This document shows, in pieces, positions 32,384 to 45,129 of a stretch of 64,000 nucleotides of DNA. The first letter of the stretch is position 1. The number at the start of each line of letters is the position of its first letter. The notes beneath the pieces were generated by a model, which saw only the letters and a list, made by a program, of their open reading frames with translations, had not been told where the DNA came from and made no database searches. The position numbers were made by a program, and so were the translations under genes. Source of the stretch: Oegoconia quadripuncta (Eukaryota > Arthropoda > Insecta > Lepidoptera > Autostichidae); contig OX438750.1 of NCBI GenBank assembly GCA_949316235.1, positions 20,338,865 to 20,402,864 of the forward strand, written 5' to 3'.

Positions 32384-33840
32384 TTTCTTTATAAATATTT
32401 CCGTTTGAACTAGAAAACATTAATAGTTTGTACTATGAGCAAGTACAATATAGGTAGTACAAAAATGCATACCCAGTCCCAGTTTTATGGGGTTTTTAAA
32501 TCGATTGCAATTTTTAGGAAACCCTTTGAATTTTTAATGGAAAACACGTTTACTTCTTATGCAGTAAAACGTAATACGCACAACACCTACGCGATATTGT
32601 CCTTAAATAATAAGGTTTTCGAAAAAAAAAATCGTTTGTGTTGGGACTGTAATGCACTTATGAAACTGAACGTGAACAATGATGTTTGACGGGTGCGTAT
32701 ACCATTTACATTGAAGCCAATGTTTTTTAAAGAGAGCGAGTCTTATGTATTACTGAAAGATATCGTGCATTGCGTCAAGCATTTTATGATGGTAGCTCGT
32801 TGTAAACCTACATTTGGATACAAGTTTCGTAGTATATATGCCAATAAAGGAGAATACAAGGCTTGAACAAATGAGCCTCCAAATCCAGATTTCAAAGAGA
32901 CTAAGAATACTACAACCCCCTGACTGGAAACTTCGTTCCGTCTTTGTTACGGAGCCCGGCTCAAAATGAACTTAGTCTAATTTCCATGTAATTTGTGTTC
33001 GCAGGGATTTGGCGTCGTCGTAAAGTAAAAATGTTACTTGTGGACCGCACCCACCGCCGCCTGATGAATATTAAACACAACACGACTAATGTATGCGCGA
33101 ACTTACTTGACGTAATTACTCGGAGCTCATTGAATTCTTTGCCAAACTCAACATGACTCGTTAAAATTCTCAACGAGCGGTTAAGTAAGCGAATCACCGG
33201 AGTTAGTTCGATATACTTAAATTATATGATCTTTTCATACTTTGTGAATGTTAATTAATTCGGTGACACATATATAATACATAAGTATTTTCAAATAGGT
33301 TAAATGTTACAGTTCCAGTAGACTTAAATGTGAAAGAAAAATACCACTAGAAATATTTTCAACCACTTAATCCTAAATGGCACATAGAGGTTCATCATAG
33401 GTATATCGTATGTTAAGAAACATTTTCCAGCTGAGAAATGACAAAGATAAAAAACATTTAAGATATCTACGTGACAATACTACATTAATAATGTTTTGTT
33501 TAGGGGAAGAGGGGCAGCTTGTCTTGCTTTAAGGTACAGACAGTAAATTAATTTCCATCTGCACTGCAGCTATATAATAAATCTTTTGCCCACTCGGTAC
33601 TTAATCATCCATCAACAAAGGTACTTCGAAATTTCGTCTGTTTTGTTAATAAAGATTTAATAATTTACTTAAATTGGGGTAACTAACTATAAGTTGTATA
33701 CGTTATGAATTATCATATTATCCACTAATATCTCCTCACCGTTCACTGTAAACTATGCATAAACCTCATAAAGTGTGACTTACATTTATTTTAGAATAAG
33801 TTCTACTTTAGAAATACTTTTTAAAACAAGCTTTCATTGC
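32384..33840. other. Intergenic, nothing recognised
   Basis: Short frames at 32435-32689 (plus) and 32961-33197 (minus) have no recognisable features or splice context. Confidence 0.45.
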
Positions 33841-34205
33841 ACCATCATGATCATCACATATTACTCTAGAACAGTTACGAGTAACATATTAAGAAGTTCC
33901 ACTCATAATCTGGCTCCATCATCAGATCCTCGTCATCATATGTAATGCAAAGTGCTCATGGCATCAAAACAAACTAGCCCAAACTTGCCATTTGCCTCAG
34001 GTAATTCCAATCACTACATCCCGGCTCCATCATCAGATCGTCTCGATGGCACCATAATACTTACATTATCACCGAACTTACATAAATATGCCACATTTCA
34101 GCTCAATCAGATACCAGCAAGTGGTTGAAAAATGCTTTGCAAATTTTGAAACGGGCAACTTACATATGAACATTGCAAAGTAAACAAAAGCTTGTAAAAA
34201 ATACA
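33841..34205 (+). repeat. Dispersed repeat, same family as 45571-46180
   Basis: ggctccatcatcagatc occurs twice (about 33911 and 34021). The 3' part shares catttcagctcaatca and ccagcaagtgg, and ends with aaaagcttgtaaaa as at 46150-46170. The family seems to have internal units that vary in copy number. Class unknown: no TIRs, LTRs or Pol III boxes were found. Confidence 0.65.
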
Positions 34206-34799
34206 TATAGATAGATTCAACGATACATTTGCTGTGCAAATAATTGTGGCCAATAGTTAAATCTCGTAAGTATAGTGATAAAAATTATAAACATTGGTCG
34301 GTCATATGTCAAACAGTCTACTTATTATGGCATTGTATCCTAATATATTACAACAAGAGAGATAGATAAGTAATTAAAGGTGTGACAGCGCAGATGCAAT
34401 GTCTCACCCGCTTGGTTTGGTACACACCGCAGTTCTGGATTCATTCCAACAGCTAATATCCCATTCTGTTTGTCTTTCGAGGCAATAAAATGACTTTTAT
34501 GCAAATCATACGAATTCTATACATTTTTGATGAGCGGCTCCCGACGCATTCGCAGCGTTTAATTAATATATTTTTCCATCAAAAGTTTGTAAATTTTCAA
34601 ATTTAAGTTATTTTTCTTGGCAACTTTAGTGATTTAAAGTATTAATTACTTAAGTACCTGCCTGTTTAATGAAGTAGGAACACAGCATCAATAAAGATGA
34701 GCAATAGTTTATTTATTGTTGGAAGGAAAGTATAAATAAAGTTTTCGTTAGGTAAGTTTCAGTAGGGAACATTTTCTTTAAAGCTCCTGTGGGCCCGCC

Positions 34800-35570
34800 C
34801 CAAAAGTCGACAAATTCTAATCACAGGTTAAGGTTAAATTTTTACATACTATAAAATAATCCAATTTTCGAAAAACGGTAATCAGTTTAAGCGACGAGTG
34901 TGGTGGGTGATGGCGAGTCTCCAGCTTCGGCTTTAGCAGCTTAAAGCGGTTTGCCGTGAAGCATGCAACCTCCTGAAACAGCAGGGGCGATGAGCGATGA
35001 ACCAGCTTCGGTTGTTTTACTGCCATTATTGTCACAATTCGTGACAATATAAATATGGAGTTATAGTTGAGCGAGATAATATGAAGCAGTAGTGAATAAT
35101 CCCCACAGGATACAGCATACTGTTACCATAAGTTTCATTCGGGGATCTTTGGTTTTGGGTATTGTTTGGCTGAAATCCCTTTATCCAACTACATGAGATG
35201 ATCTGCTTGAAAGATCTGAGATGAAAGATGTACCTTGTATCAAGATCATGAGACATGTATGTCTCATCGCAAGTAACGATCCGAACTCGGAATTTCCTCG
35301 TTATTTTTCCGGCTTTGTAACGCAGGCATCGACCCTGGCTTGTCATTCTGTTCATAGAGTACCCATTTCTCAAGCCTTATTTTTATTTCGTCGAGTTTAT
35401 GTAAATGACTTTATATTGTTTTATCACTTATGTTGCTGCTACCTCATCGTAGATTCAGATGGGTCGGCTTCCACTATCGCTTTCAATTCCTCATCTTCAA
35501 CCCTATAGTCTCTGGTTTTCCTTGGGATTTATTGTTGAGGTCGAAATTTCCCGAACGGACATTGCTTTCA
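34800..35570 (-). pseudogene. Mariner transposase relic (degraded)
   Basis: Minus-strand pieces in order: RSGNFDL near 35550, a DEELKAIVE-like helix region near 35490, RIVTCDE near 35270 (first catalytic Asp), VGIIHYCF near 35110, then KQPKLVH.SSPLLFQ near 34990. The second-Asp motif and the YSPDL-type third-Asp motif are destroyed, and frames shift several times. It is much older than the mariner at 46.3 kb. Coordinates are approximate, and TIRs were not found. Confidence 0.75.
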
Positions 35571-37911
35571 TTTGAAGTGTTTAACTCGTACTCATAATAA
35601 TATGCCGTCTGCGAGCTAGTACCGTAACAGAACTCTTATTTCAAAATTATGAATTTTCAAATTATCATGAACACACGACGAAAAAACCACTGACTAACTG
35701 AGTTTGGAAAAGATTACATATGTCTTTATAGCAAAAAAGATTTTTGTTTGGAATTAGCCTAGTTTGTAAAAACGGCAGTTTCCTAGGTAAGGCACAATAG
35801 TTATTGGGCAGTTGCATAGTAAGGTTAACAGTTGCGTTATTCCGATTAAATGTTAGAAAAATAATCCTCTTGTTATGGCTCCCAACAATCATATGGGACC
35901 AATGAACTTAAGAAAGTTTTAAATAAATTATTCTCACATTTAGTCTAACCGAGGTCTATCCTATTTATTCTGTTCCAAACTCAAATTAAACGCTAACTAA
36001 ACAAAAACATGTCTACCTATCCTAAACCTAAAATTTTGAAGCCGCAAAAACATTTATAAAACTTATTATTATGATGGAACGCGGAAGCGAGTGAATTTTA
36101 TAATTGAAATTCGAAAAACATTCCAGTGCAACGTCAGCACAGAGAAAGCCGATAAGTGAACTGAGAATTTGTCTCACATTTTGTGTTATATGTTAGAGAA
36201 ATATTTCTCATGTCGAATCATTGGAAACGTTTTAAAAAGCCTATGTTGGGTAAATTACAGAAGTTTGAAGTTTAAAGAAACATATGAACTTTAACAAATA
36301 ATATTTTTGTATCTTACATTAAAGAATTAAGTTTGATAGCTTTTAGAGCAAATGAATGGTATAAAGAATTAAAAAATGGACGAGAATTTATTCGTCACTT
36401 TCTATGTTCTGACCGACCACTGCTTCGACTGAGGAAGAAATCAACAAACAAGCAAACCAAAAAAATGAAATTAAGCGGATATTTCTCACGAATCCGTTCG
36501 CATGTTTAGGTATCAATATTTAGCCATATCGCAGCCAGACTCCTCCCGTAGGAGTTGTATTTTCCTCAAAGTGACCACCGCAATATCACTTTCCCGTTTC
36601 CCAGACTCAAATTACCACTTCGTGGCTGCCATTTTCAGTGCATTGAAATTACAAAACAAAATTCGTTAAAGGAGCCAAGTGAGGAGAAAGTGCCTTATGA
36701 AGTATTTTGTTCGACAAATGGATTATCCGCTGGCGCCTGGTGGAAGTATATTGCGTCATACGAGTGGAGTCTATTTCGCGGACGACGAAATAAATATATA
36801 CCAACAGTTTTAATGATTCAGCAATAACTTTATTTTATGAAAATAAATCCCAAATGCGCTTCCGAATATACACATATCAAACCATTTCCTATTTCTTTCG
36901 AATACGTTAAATGTGACCTCTTACCTTAACCTGTTGTACGAGAAATATACTTCCCCACTTAATTCATGAATAGGGAACATAGAGAGTAGGAGTTCGTTTT
37001 GCAGCCTTTACAAGTGAGAGAGGCTTTAACTTTCAACGATCACACGTGGCTGCACAAACGAGCCACTTTAGTATAAAAGAACTGACGATTCGCCCTCATT
37101 AATGAACACAAATGTGCGCCCTCGAGAGCTCGTCTACTCAGACCGAAGTTTGTTGACGTAGTAGGACTCGGTAAAGTCGCCCGTTTTACATTTCTGCCGC
37201 TAAGGCTTGTTTGGAAGAGGTTTTTATTTCAATAAAAAATACCGAATGCTGTTTGGTTAGAAAGAATTGAGTAGGTATGGCGAGTATAATATTCATTACC
37301 GTATGCTACACCGGGTTGAGGCTACTTAATAGATTGGTAAAACATACTAATACTTACTCTTACCTATTTTGACATCTATGTTCCTTACTAAAATTACATA
37401 CGTCAATATGTTAGTCAATAGTCAATTACCTATCTTTGTTTATAGCAATAGAAAATTCTAACTTTTCTTTTCGCCCATGATTTTATCCTTGCCGACAACA
37501 GTGCCTCGCGTCGGCGCCAACAGCGAATAAACTGCTTTTATTATAAAATCAAGCGCCTTTCAGAGCAAAGCGATATGCTTGTCGGGACGTTTCAGCAGCA
37601 TGGAAATATGTAGAGAAAATTAACTGCACATTGTCCGTGAACATACTTCTATTCACACGCTGGATATCACATTCCCAACTCGCAGTAAACTAATATATGA
37701 TTCAAATATGTAAGGATTTATATGAATTTGTACGTATATATGTTGTTATTTCAACAGTATATGAACATAATTTCTGTCCTATGTTTGTTTAATGTATGTT
37801 TGTATACTTATACATATATGCAAGAAAGTGTTAAATAAATAAATAATTTTATTTAATGAAAAATTTGTAATAATTACTGTCGATCCTATTGGGCATAACT
37901 AATAACAATAA
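35571..37911. other. Intergenic, longest stretch with no assignment
   Basis: About 2.3 kb without a recognisable gene or repeat. The plus frame 36555-36827 (90 codons) is unlike anything I know and has no splice or promoter support. Confidence 0.45.
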
Positions 37912-38075
37912 TAAATAAATACCTAGCCTCAAAGTAGTCAAAGCTTGTAACTACTATGAATACTAGCTAAACGATAAATATTTATATAAATATTAATGAT
38001 TCAGGCTCGGGAATAGTGTTCGTATTCACCACACAAGTTACCCATAGCGGGATTCGAAGCCACAACCGTTGACTT
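37912..38075 (-). mobile_element. SINE-B2 relic
   Basis: tagcgggattcgaagccaca (B-box) and ggctcgggaatagtgttcgt match the SINE-B2 body, strongly diverged. The A-box half is missing. It is followed at 38095-38150 by a segment (gcgtttaatcacaatcttac) that recurs as gcgtttgaccacaatctcac at about 40063, another small repeat. Confidence 0.6.
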
Positions 38076-38385
38076 ACTTTTTTTATGAGGATTGAAGATG
38101 CGTTTAATCACAATCTTACCCGACGTCATATCGTACCGATAAAGTGAGATGTAGCGGAACGATCACATCAAGGATCTAGACTAATCGACAATCAATAAAT
38201 AAAATTAACCACCTACACCTAAAGAGAGTGTTATATTATTATGTGTATGTAGGTTTATATTATATTATGTATATATTTAGTGTAAGTTTATTATTTGGTT
38301 ACTTTTCTTTTTTAATTTTTTTATTATTCGTTGTAGGATTTTTTCTTTTGCACACAATTTGCTGCTAAACCCCAAATTTACTCAG

Positions 38386-38515
38386 TTTCCTATTTAAATG
38401 CTCAGGTTGCCTGGAAGAGATCTATTAAAGAGATAAGTCCACCTTTGTACGTGACCTATTGTTTGTACTCTGTTATTGTAATATTTTGGTGCAATAAAGT
38501 ATATTAATAAGTTTA
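38386..38515 (+). repeat. LINE 3' untranslated end
   Basis: ggttgcctggaagagat, gataagtccacctttgtac and tgcaataaagtatatt give the same order of blocks as 56495-56725. The tail is AT-rich rather than a clean simple repeat. Confidence 0.6.
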
Positions 38516-39224
38516 AAGCCTACGTCTCTTTGTATGTCTGTTTGAGACAAAACCGATTTGAAAACGGATATTTATTTTCTGTATGCGAGATGGTTCTTTG
38601 CCATGTCTGTTGGAAATTGGTTAGCGTTTTGAAGATTTGGGTTTTATCACAGACGGTTTGTCAATCTGGATGAAACAATCGTAATCTACATCGTGTTCTC
38701 CACATTTCCAATTTAACTATAAATTATAATTTATTGTTGCAACAGGAAGTCTGTAGTTTATTTAAAGATATTTATATCAGCGAGGCTAACTCCCTCAACA
38801 ATTTTTTGATTGCTTCATTTAAAATACTTTGTTACTTAGTAATTATATAAGTATTAACATTAAAATAATAAGTTAAAGATTATTTACAATAATGGTTTTT
38901 TTTTGGAAAATTATTGAATTTGTTAATTGTACCGCGAGAGCGGAAAGTGTACAAGTGTATAATAATGCATTTTCATATGCAATATGCAATAATGGATAAT
39001 GCAATCTCTGTCTCCTATACTAGTTTGTAATAGTGCTATTGTAGCTGTTGGTCTTCCGAATAAATATAGTAAAATAAATAAAATACTTTATTATAAGTAT
39101 AAACAGAGCAACATATCAAACTGATTTTTTGCGCGTAAATAGTTGGAGGTCGAAGAGCGATTATGTAGGTTGCTTTTACCCCTACAAAGCAATGCTAACG
39201 GGACCGCGAGCGGGAGCTTTATAT
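38516..39224. other. Intergenic, nothing recognised
   Basis: No gene or named repeat was seen up to the foldback element. Confidence 0.5.
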
Positions 39225-39989
39225 TATACAGGGCGTCCCAAAGTTATGGGACATGAAGGGGAAGTACCTTAAATATCGTAGATAGTGAATTTTGCTCAAA
39301 GAAGACTTTATGTTATTTTTAAAAGTTAGTAATTCTGCATTCATAGATTTTCTAAAAATTACTTGCTTCGGCTGGGAATCGAACCGACTTAAATGTGAAA
39401 AAAAAAACACCCTACTTTTATGATGCCAATCGAAAGAATAGCTAAAAAATAATAACTCTGCCTAAGTAACATAGTATTTTAAAAGAAAGGAACAACATAA
39501 AATGATTGAGTCAAATTTCAAGAAAGTTATTTATTGCCGACGACGTTCGAAAAGTAGCGATATTATCATTCCAAAGATAGCATTGATTATTCGTAAATAA
39601 GTACCCACTTCATAAAATAGGTACTAACATAGTTTTCCTTATTATAAGTGCACGTGTAGATGAAATGATAAAACTTGTATTTCAATAAAATAAATGATTA
39701 AAAGATTAATTTCACGTTGTTCCTTTCTTTTAAAATACTATGTTACTTAGGCAGAGTTATTATTTTTTAGCTATTCTTTCGATTGGCATCATAAAAGTAG
39801 GGTGTTTTTTTTTTCACATTTGAGTCGGTTCGATTCCCAGCCGAAGCAAATAATTTTTAGAAAATCTATGAATGCAGAATTACTAACTTTTAAAAATAAC
39901 ATAAAGTCTTCTTTGAGCAAAATTCACTATCTACGATATTTAAGGTACTTCCCCTTCATGTCCCATAACTTTGGGACGCCCTGTATAGC
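39225..39989. mobile_element. Foldback element with about 270-bp inverted arms
   Basis: The left arm 39225-39496 and right arm 39716-39989 are almost exact reverse complements (only a few substitutions and a 1-2 nt homopolymer difference were seen). They flank a unique 219-bp spacer. The ends read TATACAGGGCGTCCC, so the target is probably TA or TATA. Each arm contains a perfect tRNA-type B-box, GGTTCGATTCC (right arm at about 39827), suggesting the arm includes SINE-derived DNA. The two mirrored short frames (39219-39410 minus and 39802-40068 plus) are the same arm read twice. No transposase is present. Confidence 0.85.
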
Positions 39990-41035
39990 CCTAATTAGAT
40001 TTATAATATTTTTTTTTTCTAAATACCTACTTTTTGATTTTTTTATGTTTAACTGGATAGGCGTTTGACCACAATCTCACCTAATGGAAAGTGACGATGT
40101 GGTCGAGGATTGAAAGAGATCGTATAACGTTCAAGTTTGGTAGATACTGGTGAGTTTATTGCTTGTCAGTTAGATTAATTTTTGAATTCGGTTGTCACTT
40201 TAAATGTCTCAAGGCTCATGTTTTTGATAAATATTATAACTTAATTATTTACATCATTTTGGCTTTGCGGCACCCGTCTTTCACTTCGTAAGAATACTCT
40301 GCCCAGCTATAAGGATGAGCACGCGAACCCAGTAAATTTTGAATAAGTGAATTTAGAAAACTTCTTAAAAAAATTGAGTAACTTTTCCTTGCTATGGCAA
40401 ACTTATTAAATATTCATTCATATTCCTTTCTTCTAAGATTTCAAATTCCTCTCATTTTTTAAAGAATAGAATTAGGTGGTATGTGAATTATTAATGGTAT
40501 ACAATCACGCTATACCTACAAATCACGCAAGACTAATTTTTAAGAACTGTTACGTGATTACATTTTTATAAATAGAATTTCTCAAAGACATAACACATAG
40601 AATACTCTGAAAATTCTAAACAAATGCTTACAGATAGCTACTAATAATTATTTTGAATATATTTTTATTACTTATGGTAAACCAGGTATATTTGAGAAGT
40701 GGAAAGTCAAATACCTATACACATTCAAATTTCAAAAATAGGTCTCGGATGTGAAATGTTATATGTAGAATTCAAAAGGCGAATAATTTACGCCTATCCG
40801 GCTGTCTGATGGACGTGTCTTAAAAAATATAACGGAGAGGTAATACAATGCACGATAGGAGTTTAACGCTATCGTATCGCCCTCAATATTACGTATTTAA
40901 TTTGAAAAACTCACTCTAACCAGCCACAACAAAACACCAATCAATTCTTTTTGAAAGCTATAAGCTTAAACAAAAGATAAACTACACCTTACCAATCAAT
41001 AAGACAGCTTCAGGAACCACCCACAATATTTCACC
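39990..41035. other. Intergenic, nothing recognised beyond a repeat scrap
   Basis: A scrap at 40055-40110 matches 38095-38150. The remainder is AT-rich. The sequence tcacc at 41031-41035 would be a minus-strand donor (G/GTGA) if the promoter candidate just upstream is real. Confidence 0.4.
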
Positions 41036-41155
41036 TACGCCGGCTACGAACGAAGTTTATTGAAAGTTTTTACGTGATACCCAAGTAACGCGCGACGTGA
41101 CCGTCAGGAGAGCCGCGGCCGCTCTGAGCTACGTCGGATTGGCGCCCGCCTTATA
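41036..41155 (-). promoter_or_regulatory. Candidate TATA/initiator promoter in a CpG-rich block
   Basis: On the minus strand TATAAGG starts at 41155 and an initiator-like TCAG has its A at 41125, giving the usual spacing of about 30 bp. The block 41085-41210 is rich in CpG in an AT-rich context. A possible first exon would run to a weak donor at 41035. The 76-codon plus-strand frame here (41097-41327) is probably incidental. Confidence 0.3.
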
Positions 41156-41754
41156 TCGCGAGCGCCAGAGCTCTGCCGCCCGCCTAAGTATACCCTTCCT
41201 GCAATACACCCCCGAAATCGTCTACCACTTACGAACATTGAATTCTAACTGTAGAATATCTACAAATATCATTTCGAAAATGCGTAGTGCCTGGTTTTTC
41301 GGCGCAAGCGAAAAAAGTGTGATGTAAACAAATGATCCGTTGTCGACAATTGAGCTGAAAGAAATCCCAATCTTCATTCGTCGTTTTTGTGCTGGCGTGC
41401 ACGTCTTTGCACGAACAAAGCAATAGAAATGCTCACTCGTTAAATTTGTCGTATTTGCGAAATAAAAATAAGTGTGCTTGCAATTGTATACAACTCCGTT
41501 GTTCTCTTTTTGTGTTTATTGACAGCGTACCGCATTTTGGAAAAACGGAACTCTTACCTATACATGGTCATTTATTGTATACCTGAAACCTGAAGTTAGA
41601 TTGGTTAGACGCACGTATAGAATCGATTCCGGCTATAAAAATATGGGGTTATATTTTTTCCTCAATCATTTATCTAATTAAGGAATGATAAACACCCAAC
41701 AAGCGGAAACATAACAGTAACTGAATTCGCAACAATTTTATTTATTTTTTCAAG
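41156..41754. other. Intergenic, upstream side of the CpG-rich block
   Basis: No coding pattern is recognised in the short frames on either strand. Confidence 0.4.
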
Positions 41755-42070
41755 TCAACATCAGTCCGTAAACATCCCACTGCAGAGATATAGAATAGAC
41801 CTTCCCTCATATTGAGGGAGTATAGGCCGTAGTCCGCCACGCTGACCCAGTGCTTGTTGGGGACTTCACATGTCTTCGATTTTATTAAATTTCACAGGCA
41901 TGTAGGTTTCCTCACGATGTTTTCCTTCACCGTTTAAGAGCAGTCGGATAAATACACATAAGTAAATAAATTAAATTTAGAAACTCATTGGTACATGGCT
42001 TGCCTGGGGATCGAACCTGGACCTTCCAAATTGGGAGACTGTGTCTCCTCCACTGAGCCATCGACGCTCT
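41755..42070 (-). mobile_element. SINE-C copy, full length
   Basis: Minus strand: head GAGCGTCGATGGCTCAGTGG at 42070, B-box-like AGGTTCGATCCCC, body AAAACATCGTGAGGAA, and a LINE-type tail with GCAGTGGGATGTTTACGGA near 41770. It is homologous over its length to 21643-21945. Confidence 0.8.
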
Positions 42071-42107
42071 TTTTCAAGTCATATTGATTACAAGATATCA
42101 CAACTAA

Positions 42108-42190
42108 TCCCAACTAATATTATAAATGCGAAAGTTTGTGTGTGTGTATGTCTGTATGTATGTATGTTTGTTACCTCTTCACGCCTATAC
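42108..42190 (+). mobile_element. Lep1-type Helitron, 5' fragment
   Basis: TC followed by ccaactaatattataaatgcgaaagtttg, which recurs at 55330 and 63744. The flanking base on the left is A, as expected for Helitrons. A (TGTA)-like run follows and the 3' end is missing. Confidence 0.6.
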
Positions 42191-42599
42191 TAATTAATTT
42201 TATTTATCTATTGAGGGCGCCACTGGACCGAACGCTCTTAATTTCAAATCCCATGTGGAATTATTTGCGGTTAATGTCATTAGACCGTTTAAGTAAATAA
42301 ACACATTAAAATTTGTTGGTTTCAAAAGTTTCTTAACTTTGATGTTAACCATGAAACCCTCGGGGCACGGGTCCTATTCGCACTTGAGACTCTTCTTATT
42401 TTACTTGAGTTGGGTAGGTACCTATTTATATTTTTTTTATTGATGAAGCCCGTTCTGCAGCTATACCCATTGTTTTCATCTTTGTGTTGTTCTATTTATA
42501 GTACCTATTACTTACTTTTACAAAGCTCCTTATTTACAAAAGGGAGTAATTAAGTGCTCCAATGTGATTTCCAAAATAAATGAATACGATAAGAGGCCA

Positions 42600-42800
42600 C
42601 TTGGAATGGAGAAATCCGTAAGCGAACGAAGGCACATAGCTCGAAAAACTGATGGCCGGTGGTTAAAGTTCTCGCGAGTGGAGACCACGCATCGGCAAGC
42701 ACCGTGTGGTGTACACTCACAAGGTGAACAGACGACATGACACCTAATGGTCGCGGGAAATCGTAGGATAACCTACATACTCTTGTCGGTGGAGTAATAA
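42600..42800 (+). pseudogene. LINE C-terminal relic (frameshifted)
   Basis: The plus strand codes ARKTDGRW from about 42631 and, in shifted frames, VLASGDHAS and a TDDM segment, the pattern (A)RRTDGRW...GRP..W.DD common at the end of insect LINE proteins. At least two frameshifts are needed. Frames on the minus strand are antisense shadows. Confidence 0.6.
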
Positions 42801-43994
42801 CCACGCCTCTCTGCGGGCGGGCGGAAACCCTCGATTTAACCTCATGCTATGACAGAACAAAAGTATATAGAGTTCCAAAAAGGTTAAGGCAGTTAGGTAT
42901 ATATGCAATACTTTTTCTAGTAGTTATAATATAATCTATTGAAAATGCCTGTCTCAAAAAGGAGGGTAATGTTTTTCGAGTGTACCTATGTATTTAGATT
43001 TCTATGGTACGAGTACCTCCTGAACTGCTCGACCGATTTTGAAGTGCAAGATGTCGTTCGATTCGTCTTTAACTCTACAATATCATACGATACATTTTAT
43101 TGTATAAAATCCAATATGGCGCCTGTAAAATATGCTGTGGGAATTTTTGGTTTTAAAATACTTAAATATAGTTATTCTAATTTTTGATTATCAGTCATGT
43201 GTAAACAATGCCATTGTATTCTTTTGTGCCCTTAGTTATCACTTGCATTAATTTATTCTAATAATCTTCTATCCTATATAATCCACTTTCTTCCCATCAT
43301 TATCCCGTACAGTTACTATAGAAGTCTCTCTTATAGGGACACGAAAAAGCATCGATACCTGTCTTAGTATCGTTTATATAGTTTTTCATTTTAACCTATG
43401 CCTTCGGAAAACTTGCTTCAGAAAGCAGGAATCTCCATGTCGAAACTGTGTAATCGATTTAAAAAAAAAATACTCTGATTCAACGTAACTCTAGGCCGGG
43501 AGAGCAACTTAAAATGTGTAGAAGCTATCGATACTTCGAGATGTCAGTAATAATTGCAGGGAATATTTTATATTCGATAAATTTCATGAGTAAAATATCG
43601 ATACGTTTGATTCGATATCGTGTCCCTTCTCTCACAGGCATACGGCGGCGTACGAGAGGATGGACAGAGCGACGATAAAGCTGTCACAACAACAGGTTTC
43701 GTTCGTCCCATTTCGTTCAGACCATAGAGCACATAAATAGTACGAACCTTCTATACACGAAGTAAAATAAAATAAAATGCATTTATTGTCATAGAATACA
43801 AAATGATTACCGTCTTGCTGAATATTATTGAAGACTGACTTAAAACTCTGACAGATAAAGAGGATCTTTTATTTGAATTGTCATTTTTTGTAAACATGCC
43901 TTTGTATTCATGTGAGTAGTGTAGGTACATTAGTATGATATTACTTCTCTGAAACGGACAGGAAAAAAGGACATAATAAACAGTAAACACTCAC
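42801..43994. other. Intergenic, nothing recognised
   Basis: Contains an 82-codon plus frame (42939-43187) without recognisable features. An AATAAAATGCATTTA-like segment near 43770 resembles a LINE tail, but I could not extend it. Confidence 0.4.
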
Positions 43995-44302
43995 CTTATG
44001 CCACGCTCTTTTGCTCACATATTACTATGAAACAGATTTTACAGACTACAGTACACATCCTACATTCACTGAACGCACTAAAATAAATAAGCTGTCGTTT
44101 ACAAATTACAAATTAACACACAATACAGTTTGTTTACATTGAATAAATAAGTTACAAACATGTTATAAAAATAATATCATGTTGTGCTAGGGCGGGACCG
44201 CAGCGCCTACTAGCGGGCGTCGCGCGAAACTGCCTAGGGCGGCTGTAGCTGGGAGATGAGGGTGACGACCGTCTCGCTCGCACTCATCGCACCTCAAACT
44301 GT
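43995..44302 (-). other. GC-rich block ending in a consensus donor
   Basis: About 44190-44290 is strongly GC-rich. On the minus strand it follows a TTTTGTACAG acceptor-like site (about 44303). At the other end AAG/GTGAGT lies with donor bases 43994-43989. The best minus frame across the GC part is 37 codons and ends in a stop at about 44190, so the block could be a 5' untranslated exon. No protein similarity is seen. Confidence 0.25.
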
Positions 44303-45129
44303 ACAAAACCCAACATCGCGTTACGCAAAAACGATGCTTTTATCAATGACATAGAAGATATTATAATACATAGTAGGTACCTACTTTTACAGATCGCCCC
44401 TCGGAAGGCTGCGCGTAGTGGCCTTGAGTGGGCCTGATGTTTTCATCCCATGTGCGTAATAAAGCGTTTAGAGAGGGGACGAGTGACTTTCTCTGAAGGA
44501 TTTATTGAGGAATCTCTAGTATTAATTCGGACTGATTGTTGCCCTCCCCGCTGTCAGGGGGTGATGGAGAGCGAGCATTATTTACATAATTAAAATAAGC
44601 TATGATTTTATCTTTGAGGGGAAAGTGTTCAGTCCTTTGCAAAGGATCAAAAGCATTGTTTTAATGGCATTGTTTTCCCAATTGTGTAGTATAGACGATG
44701 ATTGTAATAATGCGTAAAATAGTATTTTTTATTTATCAGATTAAGCACAGAGAATCGATTCTGTAAGCTTGTGTGTGCTGCTCGCGTTCGACACCCAGTT
44801 CTGCGCTTCAGTCCGGTGAATTTTTTTAAGAGATGACACGTAGTTCAATATATTTGTCCTAATGTTGTGTGATTGATGTGAAGAAAAAGAATAGAAGTTT
44901 CTCAAAGCGACTAAGGGACTTCAACCAAAAAACATCTATAAATTTTCACGTTTCAATGGCGATGGGTTCACGTGTACATTTCTGTATATTTCGTAAGGTA
45001 ACCCGTGGATGTTATTTCATGCATTAAACTTTTAATGTTTTGAATGCCCAAACGTTTATGTTTGGGATATATCTGACCATCCTATTTGGGATAAACATCG
45101 TGAATTTATGTGTGTATATTGTTTCATCA
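44303..45129. other. Intergenic, nothing recognised
   Basis: Moderately GC-rich patches at about 44395-44440 and 44530-44575 without an open frame or repeat that I can identify. Confidence 0.4.

Noticed and set aside
39219..40068. Two near-identical 60-80 codon frames on opposite strands
   Set aside because: They are the same inverted arm of the foldback read in each direction.
41097..41327. 76-codon plus-strand frame in the CpG-rich block
   Set aside because: High GC lowers stop frequency. Half of it extends into AT-rich sequence without coding character, and no splice support was found.
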